Positions 44,753 through 53,031 of a stretch of 64,000 nt of DNA are shown here, piece after piece. A model generated the notes under the pieces. It made no database searches. It worked only from the letters and a program-made list of their open reading frames with translations, and was not told where the DNA came from. The position numbers were made by a program, and so were the translations under genes. The stretch comes from AAA164-E04 sp964342825 (lineage in GTDB: Bacteria > Verrucomicrobiota > Verrucomicrobiia > Limisphaerales > AAA164-E04): positions 1-64,000 of the forward strand of contig CAYFHO010000008.1 of the NCBI GenBank assembly GCA_964342825.1, read 5' to 3'. Positions within the stretch are counted from its first letter, which is position 1. Each line of letters begins with the position of its first letter.

Positions 44753-46252
44753 ATGACTCACCCGAAATTTAATTTATATCGATCGATTAAATTCAACATC
44801 CTGTCTCAACTGGCATTCATTCTTCTGATCATTGGAAGTTCATCGGGATCGGCTGGTCAGCAGAAGAATGTTCTTTTTATAGCGGTGGATGATCTGACCG
44901 ACACTCTTGGGTGCTACGGTGATTTATTGGCTCAAACGCCCTTTATTGATGAATTAGCTGCTTCGGGCGTGATGTTTTCCAGAGCTTACAACCAACTCCC
45001 GTTATGCAATCCCACCAGAGCTTCCGTCATGACGGGACGACGTCCAGATGAGATTCAGGTTTACGATTTGGACAGGCATTTTCGCGATACACTTCCTGAT
45101 GTCATTACTTTATCGCAGGCATTCATGAATCAGGGATGGAAAGCGGCTCGTGCGGGGAAGATCTATCATTACAACGTGCCGGCCAGTATTGGGACCAATG
45201 GCCATGATGATCCACTCAGTTGGGAGGAAGTTTTCAATCCAAAGGGTAGGGACAAGGCAGAGGAACGCCTGATTTTTAATGCTGAACCTCATCGCAAAAT
45301 CAGTGCTGCATTGAGTTGGTTGGCTGCCGATGGTACGGATGAAGAACAGACGGATGGCATGATTGCAACTGAAGCCATTCGGTATATGGAGCGAAATCGG
45401 GATAAGCCTTTTTTTCTTGGGGTTGGATTTTTTCGTCCACATACACCTTATGTCGCCCCCAAAAAGTATTTCGATTTGTACCCATTGGAAGACATACGAA
45501 TACCATATGCACCAGCGGATGATCGCGAAGACATCCCTGTAGCAGCATTCGCTCATAACTGTCCGGTCCCTCATTATGGTTTGGATGACTTGACGCTTAG
45601 AAAAGCGATTCAGGCCTATTATGCCTGTGTTTCTTTCATTGATGCACAGATAGGGCGAATGACAAACGCCTTGAAAAGACTGGGTTTGGAGGACAATACC
45701 ATCATCGTTTTTTGGAGTGATCATGGGTATCATTTGGGTGAACATGGGGGTATTTGGCAAAAGCGTACTCTGTTTGAAAAATCCGCCAAAGCCCCACTGA
45801 TCATCAGGGCGCCAGGTTTTGAGGGAAATGGGACTCCTTGTTCCAGCATTGTCGAATTCGTTGATATATATCCAACATTACTTGAGCTGGCGGACCTGGG
45901 ACATGCGCAGAAACTCTCGGGTCGCAGTCTGGTTCCGTTATTGAAGAACCCCCTGACCGAATGGGATGGAAATGCGGTGACTCAAATTCTGCGCCCAGCG
46001 GATGATCGCTTGGCGCAACCGGTGATGGGCATCAGTATTCGAACCCACCGATGGCGATACACCGAATGGGGGGAGGAAGGTGAACATGGTGTGGAATTAT
46101 ACGATTATCAAAATGACCCAGGGGAGTTTGAGAATTTGGCCATGGATCCTCCTGCAGAATTAAAGAAAGTGATGCGTGATTTACGGTCAAAGCTCTATAA
46201 AAAAGCAAGTGCGAGCACTCCCAAGACTCCGTTTAATCCTGCCCGCCTTTGA
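44753..46252 (+). CDS. Secreted iduronate-2-sulfatase-like sulfatase
   Basis: This exported sulfatase has a signal peptide (about 1-34) and 499 residues. AVDDLTDTLGCYG supplies the metal ligands. The FGly motif reads CNPTR, with Thr in place of the common Ser; FGE-type enzymes generally accept C-x-P-x-R. GFFRPHTPYVAPKKY and SDHGYHLGEHG are hallmarks of the iduronate-2-sulfatase-like subfamily. It lies 48 bases after the EF-hand gene in the same direction. The family suggests a sulfated glycosaminoglycan-like substrate, which fits the neighbouring hexosaminidase. Confidence 0.93.
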   Translation: MTHPKFNLYRSIKFNILSQLAFILLIIGSSSGSAGQQKNVLFIAVDDLTDTLGCYGDLLAQTPFIDELAASGVMFSRAYNQLPLCNPTRASVMTGRRPDEIQVYDLDRHFRDTLPDVITLSQAFMNQGWKAARAGKIYHYNVPASIGTNGHDDPLSWEEVFNPKGRDKAEERLIFNAEPHRKISAALSWLAADGTDEEQTDGMIATEAIRYMERNRDKPFFLGVGFFRPHTPYVAPKKYFDLYPLEDIRIPYAPADDREDIPVAAFAHNCPVPHYGLDDLTLRKAIQAYYACVSFIDAQIGRMTNALKRLGLEDNTIIVFWSDHGYHLGEHGGIWQKRTLFEKSAKAPLIIRAPGFEGNGTPCSSIVEFVDIYPTLLELADLGHAQKLSGRSLVPLLKNPLTEWDGNAVTQILRPADDRLAQPVMGISIRTHRWRYTEWGEEGEHGVELYDYQNDPGEFENLAMDPPAELKKVMRDLRSKLYKKASASTPKTPFNPARL

Positions 46253-46382
46253 ATGGATTTTATTTTGCTGATCCGATCTTCAAAAGTTCTGTTTTGCAGA
46301 CTTTGAATGATTATCGTTCCTGGTGAAAACTGATTGAGTCCCGCCTGGGCTGTTGATACCTTCTCAACTTCTTGAACATATT

Positions 46383-47459
46383 ATGAGCGAAATCAGGATT
46401 GCTATTGTAGGTTGCGGCGGGATTACGTTGCAGAATCATTTGCCCGGAATTGAGATGTGCCAGGATGCGAGGTTGGTGGCTCTGTGCGACAATAATCAGG
46501 CGACACTTGAACGTGCTCAATCAGAAACGGGAATTCAGATTGGATCCACTGATTATGAAGAAATCGTATCTCGTGATGATGTCGATGCTGTGATTATTGC
46601 CACACCCAACCTTTTCCATGCTCCCATCGCTCACGCGGCAATTCAGGCAGGCAAACATGTGCTATGTGAGAAACCCGTTGCCATGAGTTATCCTGAGGCC
46701 AAGGCCATGGCTGAGGCGGCCGATGCCGCGAATGTCCGCCACATGACCGCTTTTACTTACCGATTTGTTCCCGCCATGCGGTATTTGAATCATTTGGTGC
46801 AGGGAGGTTTTCTTGGGCAGCCCTATCATTTTCGTTGCTGTCGTTTGCAGGACTGGGGAGATCGGGATCTTGGTTGGCGTCAGGAATCCAAATTGGCAGG
46901 AACCGGTGAGTTGGGAGATATGCTCTCGCACAGAATTGATTTTTCACATCTGCTCTACGGTAAAATGAATCGCCTTTGTGCAGGCTTGAAACGATTTATC
47001 GATGACCGTCAGGGTCATGCCAGCGATTTGGATGATTGGTCCACTATTTTGGCTGATTTTAAAAACGGGGCAACAGGGGTTCTCGAAAGCAGTAAACTGG
47101 CGACCGGACGAAATGAAAGTTGGAAAAGTCAGGATTACCTGGAATTGAATGGTAGTGAAGGATCGGTCGTTTTCTACACCGGAAAATGGAATGAGCTGCA
47201 AATTGGAAAACCCGGAGGTGACGGTCTTGAGACACATACCATTCCTAGAGAATTCTGGACCTGGGCAGGTTCTCCTCGAAATCCTGATGAAGGTGATCCC
47301 TTGATTACATTTCGTTATGACCAAGCCTTTGAATTCCTGGATGCGATCCGCAATCAGAGAGCTTGTGTACCTTCTTTTTGGGATGGAGCCGAGGCTTTGC
47401 GAATCATGGACGCGGCTGTCTTATCAGCCAGGGAAAGCCGTTGGGTTGAGCTTGGTTAG
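46383..47459 (+). CDS. Gfo/Idh/MocA family oxidoreductase (cytoplasmic)
   Basis: This 358-residue NAD(P)-dependent oxidoreductase has the Rossmann start IAIVGCGGITLQNH and the active-site block CEKPVAMS. It has no signal peptide, in contrast to the Tat-exported family member at 35.9 kb. The ATG at 46383 precedes the nucleotide fold directly; a TTG ten codons upstream is unlikely. It sits 130 bases after the sulfatase, so it may complete the GlcNAc/sulfated-glycan locus or have its own promoter. Confidence 0.9.
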   Translation: MSEIRIAIVGCGGITLQNHLPGIEMCQDARLVALCDNNQATLERAQSETGIQIGSTDYEEIVSRDDVDAVIIATPNLFHAPIAHAAIQAGKHVLCEKPVAMSYPEAKAMAEAADAANVRHMTAFTYRFVPAMRYLNHLVQGGFLGQPYHFRCCRLQDWGDRDLGWRQESKLAGTGELGDMLSHRIDFSHLLYGKMNRLCAGLKRFIDDRQGHASDLDDWSTILADFKNGATGVLESSKLATGRNESWKSQDYLELNGSEGSVVFYTGKWNELQIGKPGGDGLETHTIPREFWTWAGSPRNPDEGDPLITFRYDQAFEFLDAIRNQRACVPSFWDGAEALRIMDAAVLSARESRWVELG

Positions 47460-47475
47460 CCGAGCCCGATCTGAT

Positions 47476-48204
47476 TTACCGTAGAATTTGCATCGTTTCC
47501 GTGGACCTATCATTGTTGGCACACGGTGGTCCCTCATGGTAGTGAAGGGTACACTGATTTTTGTTCAGTTCAATTTCAGTGTAGCTGACTGTTTCGGCAT
47601 CTTCGCGATGCATGCAGATACTATTTGCACCCTTTTGGGGATGATGGGATCGGTGAAAATCCAGCAGTTCTTTGTTTTGGCCACTTTGATTGAACTTTAT
47701 CCATTGATTCCACGTCTCTGTACGTATTTTTTGAGCTTCTGTTTCACAAAAACCTGAAGACGCCCATAACTGGTTTTTCCATGGATGATCCAGTCGTTCC
47801 AAAGTGATTCCGTCATATCTCCATTCAATACATCTTTGCTTGGTCGACATAAAAGTGATCAAACGAAATGGTTGAAAAGATTTTTTCAAACAAGTTTTGA
47901 AACCCTCTTCCAACTGGGGAATTGAGGTGCAATGGATCAGGGAAGGGATAATCTGGCCACGTGACGTTAAAGTGGAGTGGGTTTTGGATTGGACGGAATA
48001 CCAGTTCAGAAGGGCGAACACGTGACCGTTTTGGCCTGCTGCGATCCACATGCCTCCACCTGGTTCCGTAGGCCCCAGGCATTTGAATTTGTTGTCGAGT
48101 TCCAGCTTTCTTGGGGGAAGGGCGGTGGCGCGTGATTTTTGTTCATCCCGGTTCATGCCGATTCTCAAACCTTCACACGTCGGAAGAAAACTTAAAGTAC
48201 ACAT
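47476..48204 (-). CDS. NRDE/TANGO2-family protein
   Basis: This is a 242-residue protein of the NRDE family (TANGO2-like). The start MCTLSFLP puts Cys at position 2, the family's predicted N-terminal nucleophile, and GMNRDEQ is the name-giving motif. I chose the ATG at 48204 because it exposes this Cys; an upstream frame would overlap the ATP-grasp gene. TANGO2 has been linked to lipid and haem handling in eukaryotes; bacterial roles are unclear. It is the last gene of the minus-strand group. Confidence 0.8.
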   Translation of the reverse strand: MCTLSFLPTCEGLRIGMNRDEQKSRATALPPRKLELDNKFKCLGPTEPGGGMWIAAGQNGHVFALLNWYSVQSKTHSTLTSRGQIIPSLIHCTSIPQLEEGFKTCLKKSFQPFRLITFMSTKQRCIEWRYDGITLERLDHPWKNQLWASSGFCETEAQKIRTETWNQWIKFNQSGQNKELLDFHRSHHPQKGANSICMHREDAETVSYTEIELNKNQCTLHYHEGPPCANNDRSTETMQILR

Positions 48205-48227
48205 ATCTTTGAGCATCTGCTGATGGT

Positions 48228-49298
48228 TTAATCCGCCATTGGATGTGACTGGCTGGTTAACCGGTAATCCCACCAACGCTTTAATAGGCTTAGGCCGGAA
48301 ACTGGATTCGAAGGATAGCGTGTTCGACAATCATGACCAATCCGAAAGATCATTTCCCATTGTCGAAACAAGGTTTGATACGCATTCCAAAGTGAATTCG
48401 TTGGATCGTAAATCTGGGTCGCTTCCGAAGCAGCACCGTTTAATTCGACAATCTTGAAATCCCTGCCGGCCATCAAAGTCTCCCTGCTGCTGTACCGAAT
48501 ATCGTATCTCCCAACGAAGAAGCCTGGAATGGCTCGTGAAATGGTGTCGATTTGGTCCCTCAATGCCTCTGAGTACAAATGAAGCCCATCTTTAAACAGA
48601 CACCCTTGAGCGTGATTTCCAGATTGTACCAGGTGAAAGGGTTTACCTTTTGAAGGTATCTCTTTGAGTTGTTTTTGGAATCGACGGAAATAGACACTTT
48701 TCATGTGGATTGCTCTGGGATCCTTCAGAATGAGCTGCTCCAGACTCGAAACTCCATCCCCTGTTAGCAAGGGAAAATGTTTATCTGTGATGGCAAAGAT
48801 ATGGCCTTTGGTTTCGTTGGGATACCTATAGTAAAACACTCCCGCCTCAAGTGGACCTTGAACATACTGTTGCAGTACGATGGGGTTCGAACAATGACTC
48901 AGATAGCGATCTGCCTGATCCTCGTTTCGAATGAGTTTGACTCCACTTCCACGCTGCCCTGTGTCAGGTTTCAAGATAAACGGGTAATGGATCTCTCTGT
49001 TTTTAAGTAAGTTTTGGATGAAGCTTTTGGTCTGTTCTCGATCGTGATTCTTCAGTAACCAGCTTTGAGCCGTATATTCCGGAAATGCTTTTTGCAATTG
49101 GTGAAGAACTTCCATCTTCGATTCTCCAACAAGTCCTCCTGCCTCAATTCCTGGATTGGCAAGAGCGGGTATGCCGAATCCCCTGTATTTCCACGCCAGA
49201 GCTGCATAGTAGAATGCCACTGGTAAATAAAATATCCAGGCGGGCCAGAATTCCCAATAGGTCCAATGTCGAATTTCAGTCTCTGATTTATCCTTCAT
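48228..49298 (-). CDS. Membrane-anchored ATP-grasp ligase-like protein
   Basis: This 356-residue protein has an N-terminal hydrophobic, aromatic-rich segment (about 12-36, WEFWPAWIFYLPVAFYY) and an ATP-grasp domain behind it. The ATP-binding strand FILKPDTGQRGSGVKLI and the late block FKIVELNGAASEAT (metal-binding Glu/Asn) are intact. ATP-grasp enzymes join a carboxylate to an amine or similar nucleophile, but the substrates here are unknown. The ATG at 49298 overlaps the DedA stop by 11 bases, showing coupling. I do not know a characterised homologue with a membrane anchor at this position. Confidence 0.75.
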   Translation of the reverse strand: MKDKSETEIRHWTYWEFWPAWIFYLPVAFYYAALAWKYRGFGIPALANPGIEAGGLVGESKMEVLHQLQKAFPEYTAQSWLLKNHDREQTKSFIQNLLKNREIHYPFILKPDTGQRGSGVKLIRNEDQADRYLSHCSNPIVLQQYVQGPLEAGVFYYRYPNETKGHIFAITDKHFPLLTGDGVSSLEQLILKDPRAIHMKSVYFRRFQKQLKEIPSKGKPFHLVQSGNHAQGCLFKDGLHLYSEALRDQIDTISRAIPGFFVGRYDIRYSSRETLMAGRDFKIVELNGAASEATQIYDPTNSLWNAYQTLFRQWEMIFRIGHDCRTRYPSNPVSGLSLLKRWWDYRLTSQSHPMAD

Positions 49299-49914
49299 GG
49301 CGAGACTTTGTGTTAATCCATTTCCAGCCTTGTCGGACCATGAGCCATAGGACAACAAGCCCCAGTAAACCGATCCATGCCCCCCAACGAAATCGTTCCA
49401 GCCATGGTATCAATTCTTTTCCAATCCGATGGGTTAACCAAAACAGGATGGTGGTCCAAAGCAGAGCGGCCAAACCTGTGATGAATAGGAATAGCCACGC
49501 ATTCATGCGAAGATAGCCTGCAGCAAGGTAGGTTGGTAGTCTCGTTCCCGGGATAAATCGCGTGATCCATAGGCATTTGGAGCCATGTTTACGTATCCAG
49601 TCTTCTGCACTTTTTATAGACTCGCCCTGACTCCAGCTTGCAGGAAGCCATTTTTCAGTAAAAGGACGCCCTGCCAGACGTGCCAGTAAATATAAACCCG
49701 CATCCCCAAGCCAAATCCCGGCAAAACAACCTGACCATGCAATATTCATGGCCAGTTGACCATCAGCACTCAGCCAGGCGCATCCAAGACAGGTCAAATC
49801 TTCGGAGATAAATGTCCCTGTGACAATTGCCATCCATTGTGCCACCGGTTCTTTACTGAGGATGTCTGAAACAGAACCGAACTGTGCAAGAATATTGATA
49901 GGGAAAGCATCCAT
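49288..49914 (-). CDS. DedA/VTT-family membrane protein
   Basis: This is a 208-residue inner-membrane protein with four to five hydrophobic helices. The block RFIPGTRLPTYLAAGYLRM is the conserved re-entrant-loop signature of DedA/VTT proteins. Some family members move undecaprenyl phosphate or other lipids across the membrane. It is followed by a coupled ATP-grasp gene and an NRDE gene, so a lipid-linked role for the group is possible. Confidence 0.88.
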   Translation of the reverse strand: MDAFPINILAQFGSVSDILSKEPVAQWMAIVTGTFISEDLTCLGCAWLSADGQLAMNIAWSGCFAGIWLGDAGLYLLARLAGRPFTEKWLPASWSQGESIKSAEDWIRKHGSKCLWITRFIPGTRLPTYLAAGYLRMNAWLFLFITGLAALLWTTILFWLTHRIGKELIPWLERFRWGAWIGLLGLVVLWLMVRQGWKWINTKSRHEG

Positions 49915-49955
49915 CTCAAATGGCTTGAAATGCCTTAAACAGCTGCTTGTGATTG

Positions 49956-50522
49956 CTATTCCTGGTGGTTTTTAGGAAGTGAGGATCGGTGATTCAGTGT
50001 TGAAGGGGCCACGCCAAAATCCTCCGGAAGATCAATTTTGAGGTAGGATGCCATTACCGCAATCAGCGCATAATGATGAATGGCATGTGCCACTCCGTAC
50101 ATCATTTCTCTTTTTATGGTTGAATCAGCTGTGTTCAGACATGTCGTTTCATACTGGGTTTGGCAGGTGACTGAAACTGGCTGCTCGAGTAGCTCGTCAC
50201 CAAGGTCTTCCAAACGTCCAATCAAGTCCATCGTCATTTGGCGTGAAATCGAAATGTCGTTTTCAATGAATTCGTTCCGCTCTCGCAACTCGTAATTGAT
50301 CGATTTGACCTTTGTGCCGTCGAGCAGCAGTTTGAAATGCTCCAGGCAGTGTCTGTAATGTCCTCCTATGGTCGCATGAAATGCCAGTGGGACTTTTGTG
50401 GTGTATTCTTCAGCCGATAAACGTGCCAACAGGTCCAGGCCCTGATGGAGGATCTGGACAGCCGATTTCGCAACGGATCTCTCCGTCACGCGATGGCGTT
50501 CTTGTAATTGGGCTATGCTCAC
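49956..50522 (-). CDS. DinB-like four-helix protein
   Basis: This 188-residue cytoplasmic protein has the DinB/YfiT fold pattern. Likely metal-binding histidines are in GGHYRHCLEHF and in HAIHHYAL. Most such proteins are thiol-dependent transferases or have no known reaction. It lies 41 bases ahead of the DedA gene on the same strand and may be its operon leader. It is divergent from rex with a 204-base gap. Confidence 0.75.
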   Translation of the reverse strand: MSIAQLQERHRVTERSVAKSAVQILHQGLDLLARLSAEEYTTKVPLAFHATIGGHYRHCLEHFKLLLDGTKVKSINYELRERNEFIENDISISRQMTMDLIGRLEDLGDELLEQPVSVTCQTQYETTCLNTADSTIKREMMYGVAHAIHHYALIAVMASYLKIDLPEDFGVAPSTLNHRSSLPKNHQE

Positions 50523-50590
50523 TTCCGGTTTGTACTGCTGTAAAGATTGAATCTTTCAGCGCCTGTGGACAAGCTATTTGTGCTTGTGCC

Positions 50591-50620
50591 TTGACATCAC
50601 TCGCTTCTATCTGAAATAAA
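50591..50620 (+). promoter_or_regulatory. Candidate sigma-70 promoter for rex
   Basis: A perfect TTGACA (50591-50596) is followed after 18 bases by AATAAA (50615-50620, four of six). Transcription would begin near 50627, giving a leader of about 100 bases before the TTG start of rex. The 204-base gap shows no obvious Rex-type palindrome (TTGTGAA...TTCACAA). Confidence 0.4.
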
Positions 50621-50726
50621 ACGGCCCATCTGAGAGACTTAACGGGGAATATTTATTCCAAGGTATTTCCCTTTCGAGAAGCAGCTTGAGTTGTCTTGGA
50701 CTGGTTTAAGGTGAAAATTCATTGAA

Positions 50727-51407
50727 TTGAAAAGAACACTTAAAGGTGAAATTCCGCGCCAGGCAGTTTATCGACTGTCTGTCTACATGCGCTGCCTGAT
50801 GCGCCTCAAGGCCAATGGCCTGGAAACGGTTTCGAGTCAGGCATTGTCGAGCGCAGCAGGAGTCAAACCAACACAACTTCGTAAAGACCTCACCTATTTC
50901 GGGCAGTTTGGTACACGTGGATTGGGTTATGATGTGAATCAACTGACAGGCATGATTGCCGAAGTGTTGGGAACAAATACATTACAACCTGTCGTTTTGG
51001 TCGGGGTCGGAAATCTTGGTAAGGCACTGATCTCCTATCGTGGTTTTGAACGGGAAGGTTTTGAGATTGTTGCTGCCTTTGATGCGGATCCAAGTGTTGT
51101 GAATGCCGACTCCAAAATTGGAATGCCTGTGCGGCCCATGAGCGCACTGCCCGAAGTTGTAGCCAAGCATCAGGTCAGAATGGCTATTTTGTGTGTGCCC
51201 ATCGGGGCTGCTCAATCTACTGTGGATGGTTTAATTCAGGCGGGCATCACCGGCATTTTGAATTTTGCCCCCATGGTTCTCCATGTGCCTGATGGCGTCA
51301 CAGTGAACAATGTCAATCTTGCTATTGAATTGGAAAATCTCAGTTATTTCATCCAAGAACACGCACCTGAATCGACTGACGAGGCAGAATCTCCCATGGA
51401 GGATTGA
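50727..51407 (+). CDS. rex: Redox-sensing transcriptional repressor Rex
   Basis: This DNA-binding repressor senses the NADH/NAD+ ratio. The N-terminal winged-helix region (PRQAVYRLSVYMRCLM, then KPTQLRKDLTYFGQFGTRGLGY) is strongly conserved. The Rossmann domain has VGVGNLGKALISY, and the segment NFAPMVLHVP is typical. Length (226) is normal. No ATG lies before the first conserved helix, so the TTG at 50727 is the best start. Its targets are not visible in this window. Confidence 0.95.
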   Translation: MKRTLKGEIPRQAVYRLSVYMRCLMRLKANGLETVSSQALSSAAGVKPTQLRKDLTYFGQFGTRGLGYDVNQLTGMIAEVLGTNTLQPVVLVGVGNLGKALISYRGFEREGFEIVAAFDADPSVVNADSKIGMPVRPMSALPEVVAKHQVRMAILCVPIGAAQSTVDGLIQAGITGILNFAPMVLHVPDGVTVNNVNLAIELENLSYFIQEHAPESTDEAESPMED

Positions 51408-51435
51408 TTCATCATAAACCCGACCATTCAGTTGC

Positions 51436-53031
51436 TTATGCTTCGTTTTCTTTCGCTTTGGAGCGACAGATCTCTTTGCCGATCATTTGATACCAATTCA
51501 AAAATGCCTCTGAACTGGCCATGGAATTCAAAATGGGAATCCCTCCCAGTTTCTTGATCCTTTCTCCATCACCAGGCTCAAATACACGGGCAAAAACTGG
51601 AGCGGTTCCGTCAACATACTTTATGACGCTCACAGCTTCCTCGGGGCGGCGCATGGATGCAAGGATCACCTTGCACCGTCGAGCATGCAGTTGGTCCAGT
51701 AAAACTCTATCCACGCCGTCGCCGCGAATGGCTGTCACATTGCCCTTTGCCTGAAGTTTGGCAACCACAGCCGGATCCTCATCCACCACCACAACCTGAT
51801 CTCCACGCTCAACAAAGGGCTGAATGACATAATCTCCGGCACTTCCAAACCCAAGTATCAACACATGATCCGTCCAATCTGATTTCACCGAATGACGATT
51901 TCTGAACGGATGAAACCTAAGCAGCCAATGAGTGACCCGATCATTCGATAACATGGGCGTTATGGTCATCGTCATGATGGATAAAAGTGCGATTTGACTG
52001 ATTCTTTCAACCGGAAGACTGCTTTCCGACAGGTGTCCGGCGAGACCAAGCACCAGCGCGAATTCACTGGTTTGAGCCAGGAGGATTCCTCCTTCAATCG
52101 CATGCCTGGCAGTCAATCCTGCTCGTTCTGCAATGAGGGCGACCAATATTGGAGTGACGACAACCACCAGGCCGGCAAAGACCGCGGCCTGGATCCAATA
52201 ATGAATCGAGAGCGGTATTCCTGCATAAAGCCCCAAAGCCGTGAAAAATAAGGCGAAGAAAAAATCGGATAAGGATGTCATGACTCCTTTCGCCAAACCC
52301 TGAATAGGAAAAGAACTCAGGCTCAAGCCTCCAAAGAAGGCTCCGACAATTAATGGCAGATCAAAATGGAAAGATCCGCTGACAAACAAGAACATCGTCG
52401 AAAGCAAGATCAGCAGAAAAGATTCTTCGTCTGAGTCGAAGTGCCGCAGAAAGAAAGCCCAAAAATATTGTCGGACCATCCAGGCGATTGCACCTAATGC
52501 GGCAGTCCCTCCCAGGCCTTTCATCACTTCAGTCAATCCCAAATCTGATTTCACCAAAACGACCACCAGCAGGATCATCAACAAGTCCTGGATCAAAAGT
52601 ACACCAATGACCATTCGGGCAAACGGTTCATACATTTTACGTCCCTGGATCAGGAGTCTGATTGCTAGCAAAGTGGAACTGGTTCCCATCGCAACTGCTG
52701 GATAACAGGCCTCCCGTTGAGTGAATCCCATTCCTACCGCCACCAGCCAACCTACGCCCACCAGTATGCTGAATTGTAACAAGCTTACCCGCCAGACAAT
52801 CGACCATTGATGTTTGAAGCGGCTTGGGTTGAGTTCCATTCCAGAGGCAAACACCAGAAAGATCAGCCCCATTTCCAGCAGTTGCTCCAAATGGGTCGTT
52901 TTAACTGTCCAGCTCAACTGGCCGGCAATGAGCCCCCCCAGAATCCAAAAAGGGATCGCAGGTAGCTGGAGCTTGCGAGCAAGTCCGAGTCCGGTCCCGG
53001 CGATGACCAATAATAGAAGCAGTTCAGTCAT
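51436..53031 (-). CDS. CPA2-type cation/proton antiporter with TrkA-N domain (second of tandem pair)
   Basis: This 531-residue membrane antiporter is of the KefB/KefC type. About twelve helices cover residues 1-370, with AMGTSSTLLAIRLL and GVLLIQDLLMILLV as family blocks. Residues 395-510 are a TrkA-N nucleotide-binding domain (VLILGFGSAGDYVIQPF and VVVDEDP). It overlaps the preceding antiporter gene by four bases (ATGA). It should exchange K+ or Na+ for protons. Confidence 0.92.
   Translation of the reverse strand: MTELLLLLVIAGTGLGLARKLQLPAIPFWILGGLIAGQLSWTVKTTHLEQLLEMGLIFLVFASGMELNPSRFKHQWSIVWRVSLLQFSILVGVGWLVAVGMGFTQREACYPAVAMGTSSTLLAIRLLIQGRKMYEPFARMVIGVLLIQDLLMILLVVVLVKSDLGLTEVMKGLGGTAALGAIAWMVRQYFWAFFLRHFDSDEESFLLILLSTMFLFVSGSFHFDLPLIVGAFFGGLSLSSFPIQGLAKGVMTSLSDFFFALFFTALGLYAGIPLSIHYWIQAAVFAGLVVVVTPILVALIAERAGLTARHAIEGGILLAQTSEFALVLGLAGHLSESSLPVERISQIALLSIMTMTITPMLSNDRVTHWLLRFHPFRNRHSVKSDWTDHVLILGFGSAGDYVIQPFVERGDQVVVVDEDPAVVAKLQAKGNVTAIRGDGVDRVLLDQLHARRCKVILASMRRPEEAVSVIKYVDGTAPVFARVFEPGDGERIKKLGGIPILNSMASSEAFLNWYQMIGKEICRSKAKENEA

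Noticed and set aside
45110..45760. 216-codon minus-strand frame inside the iduronate-sulfatase-like gene
   Set aside because: Antisense to a well-conserved enzyme; no family features.
50523..50726. Rex operator upstream of rex
   Set aside because: No TTGTGAA...TTCACAA-type palindrome was found; only a TTGACA-type promoter candidate.
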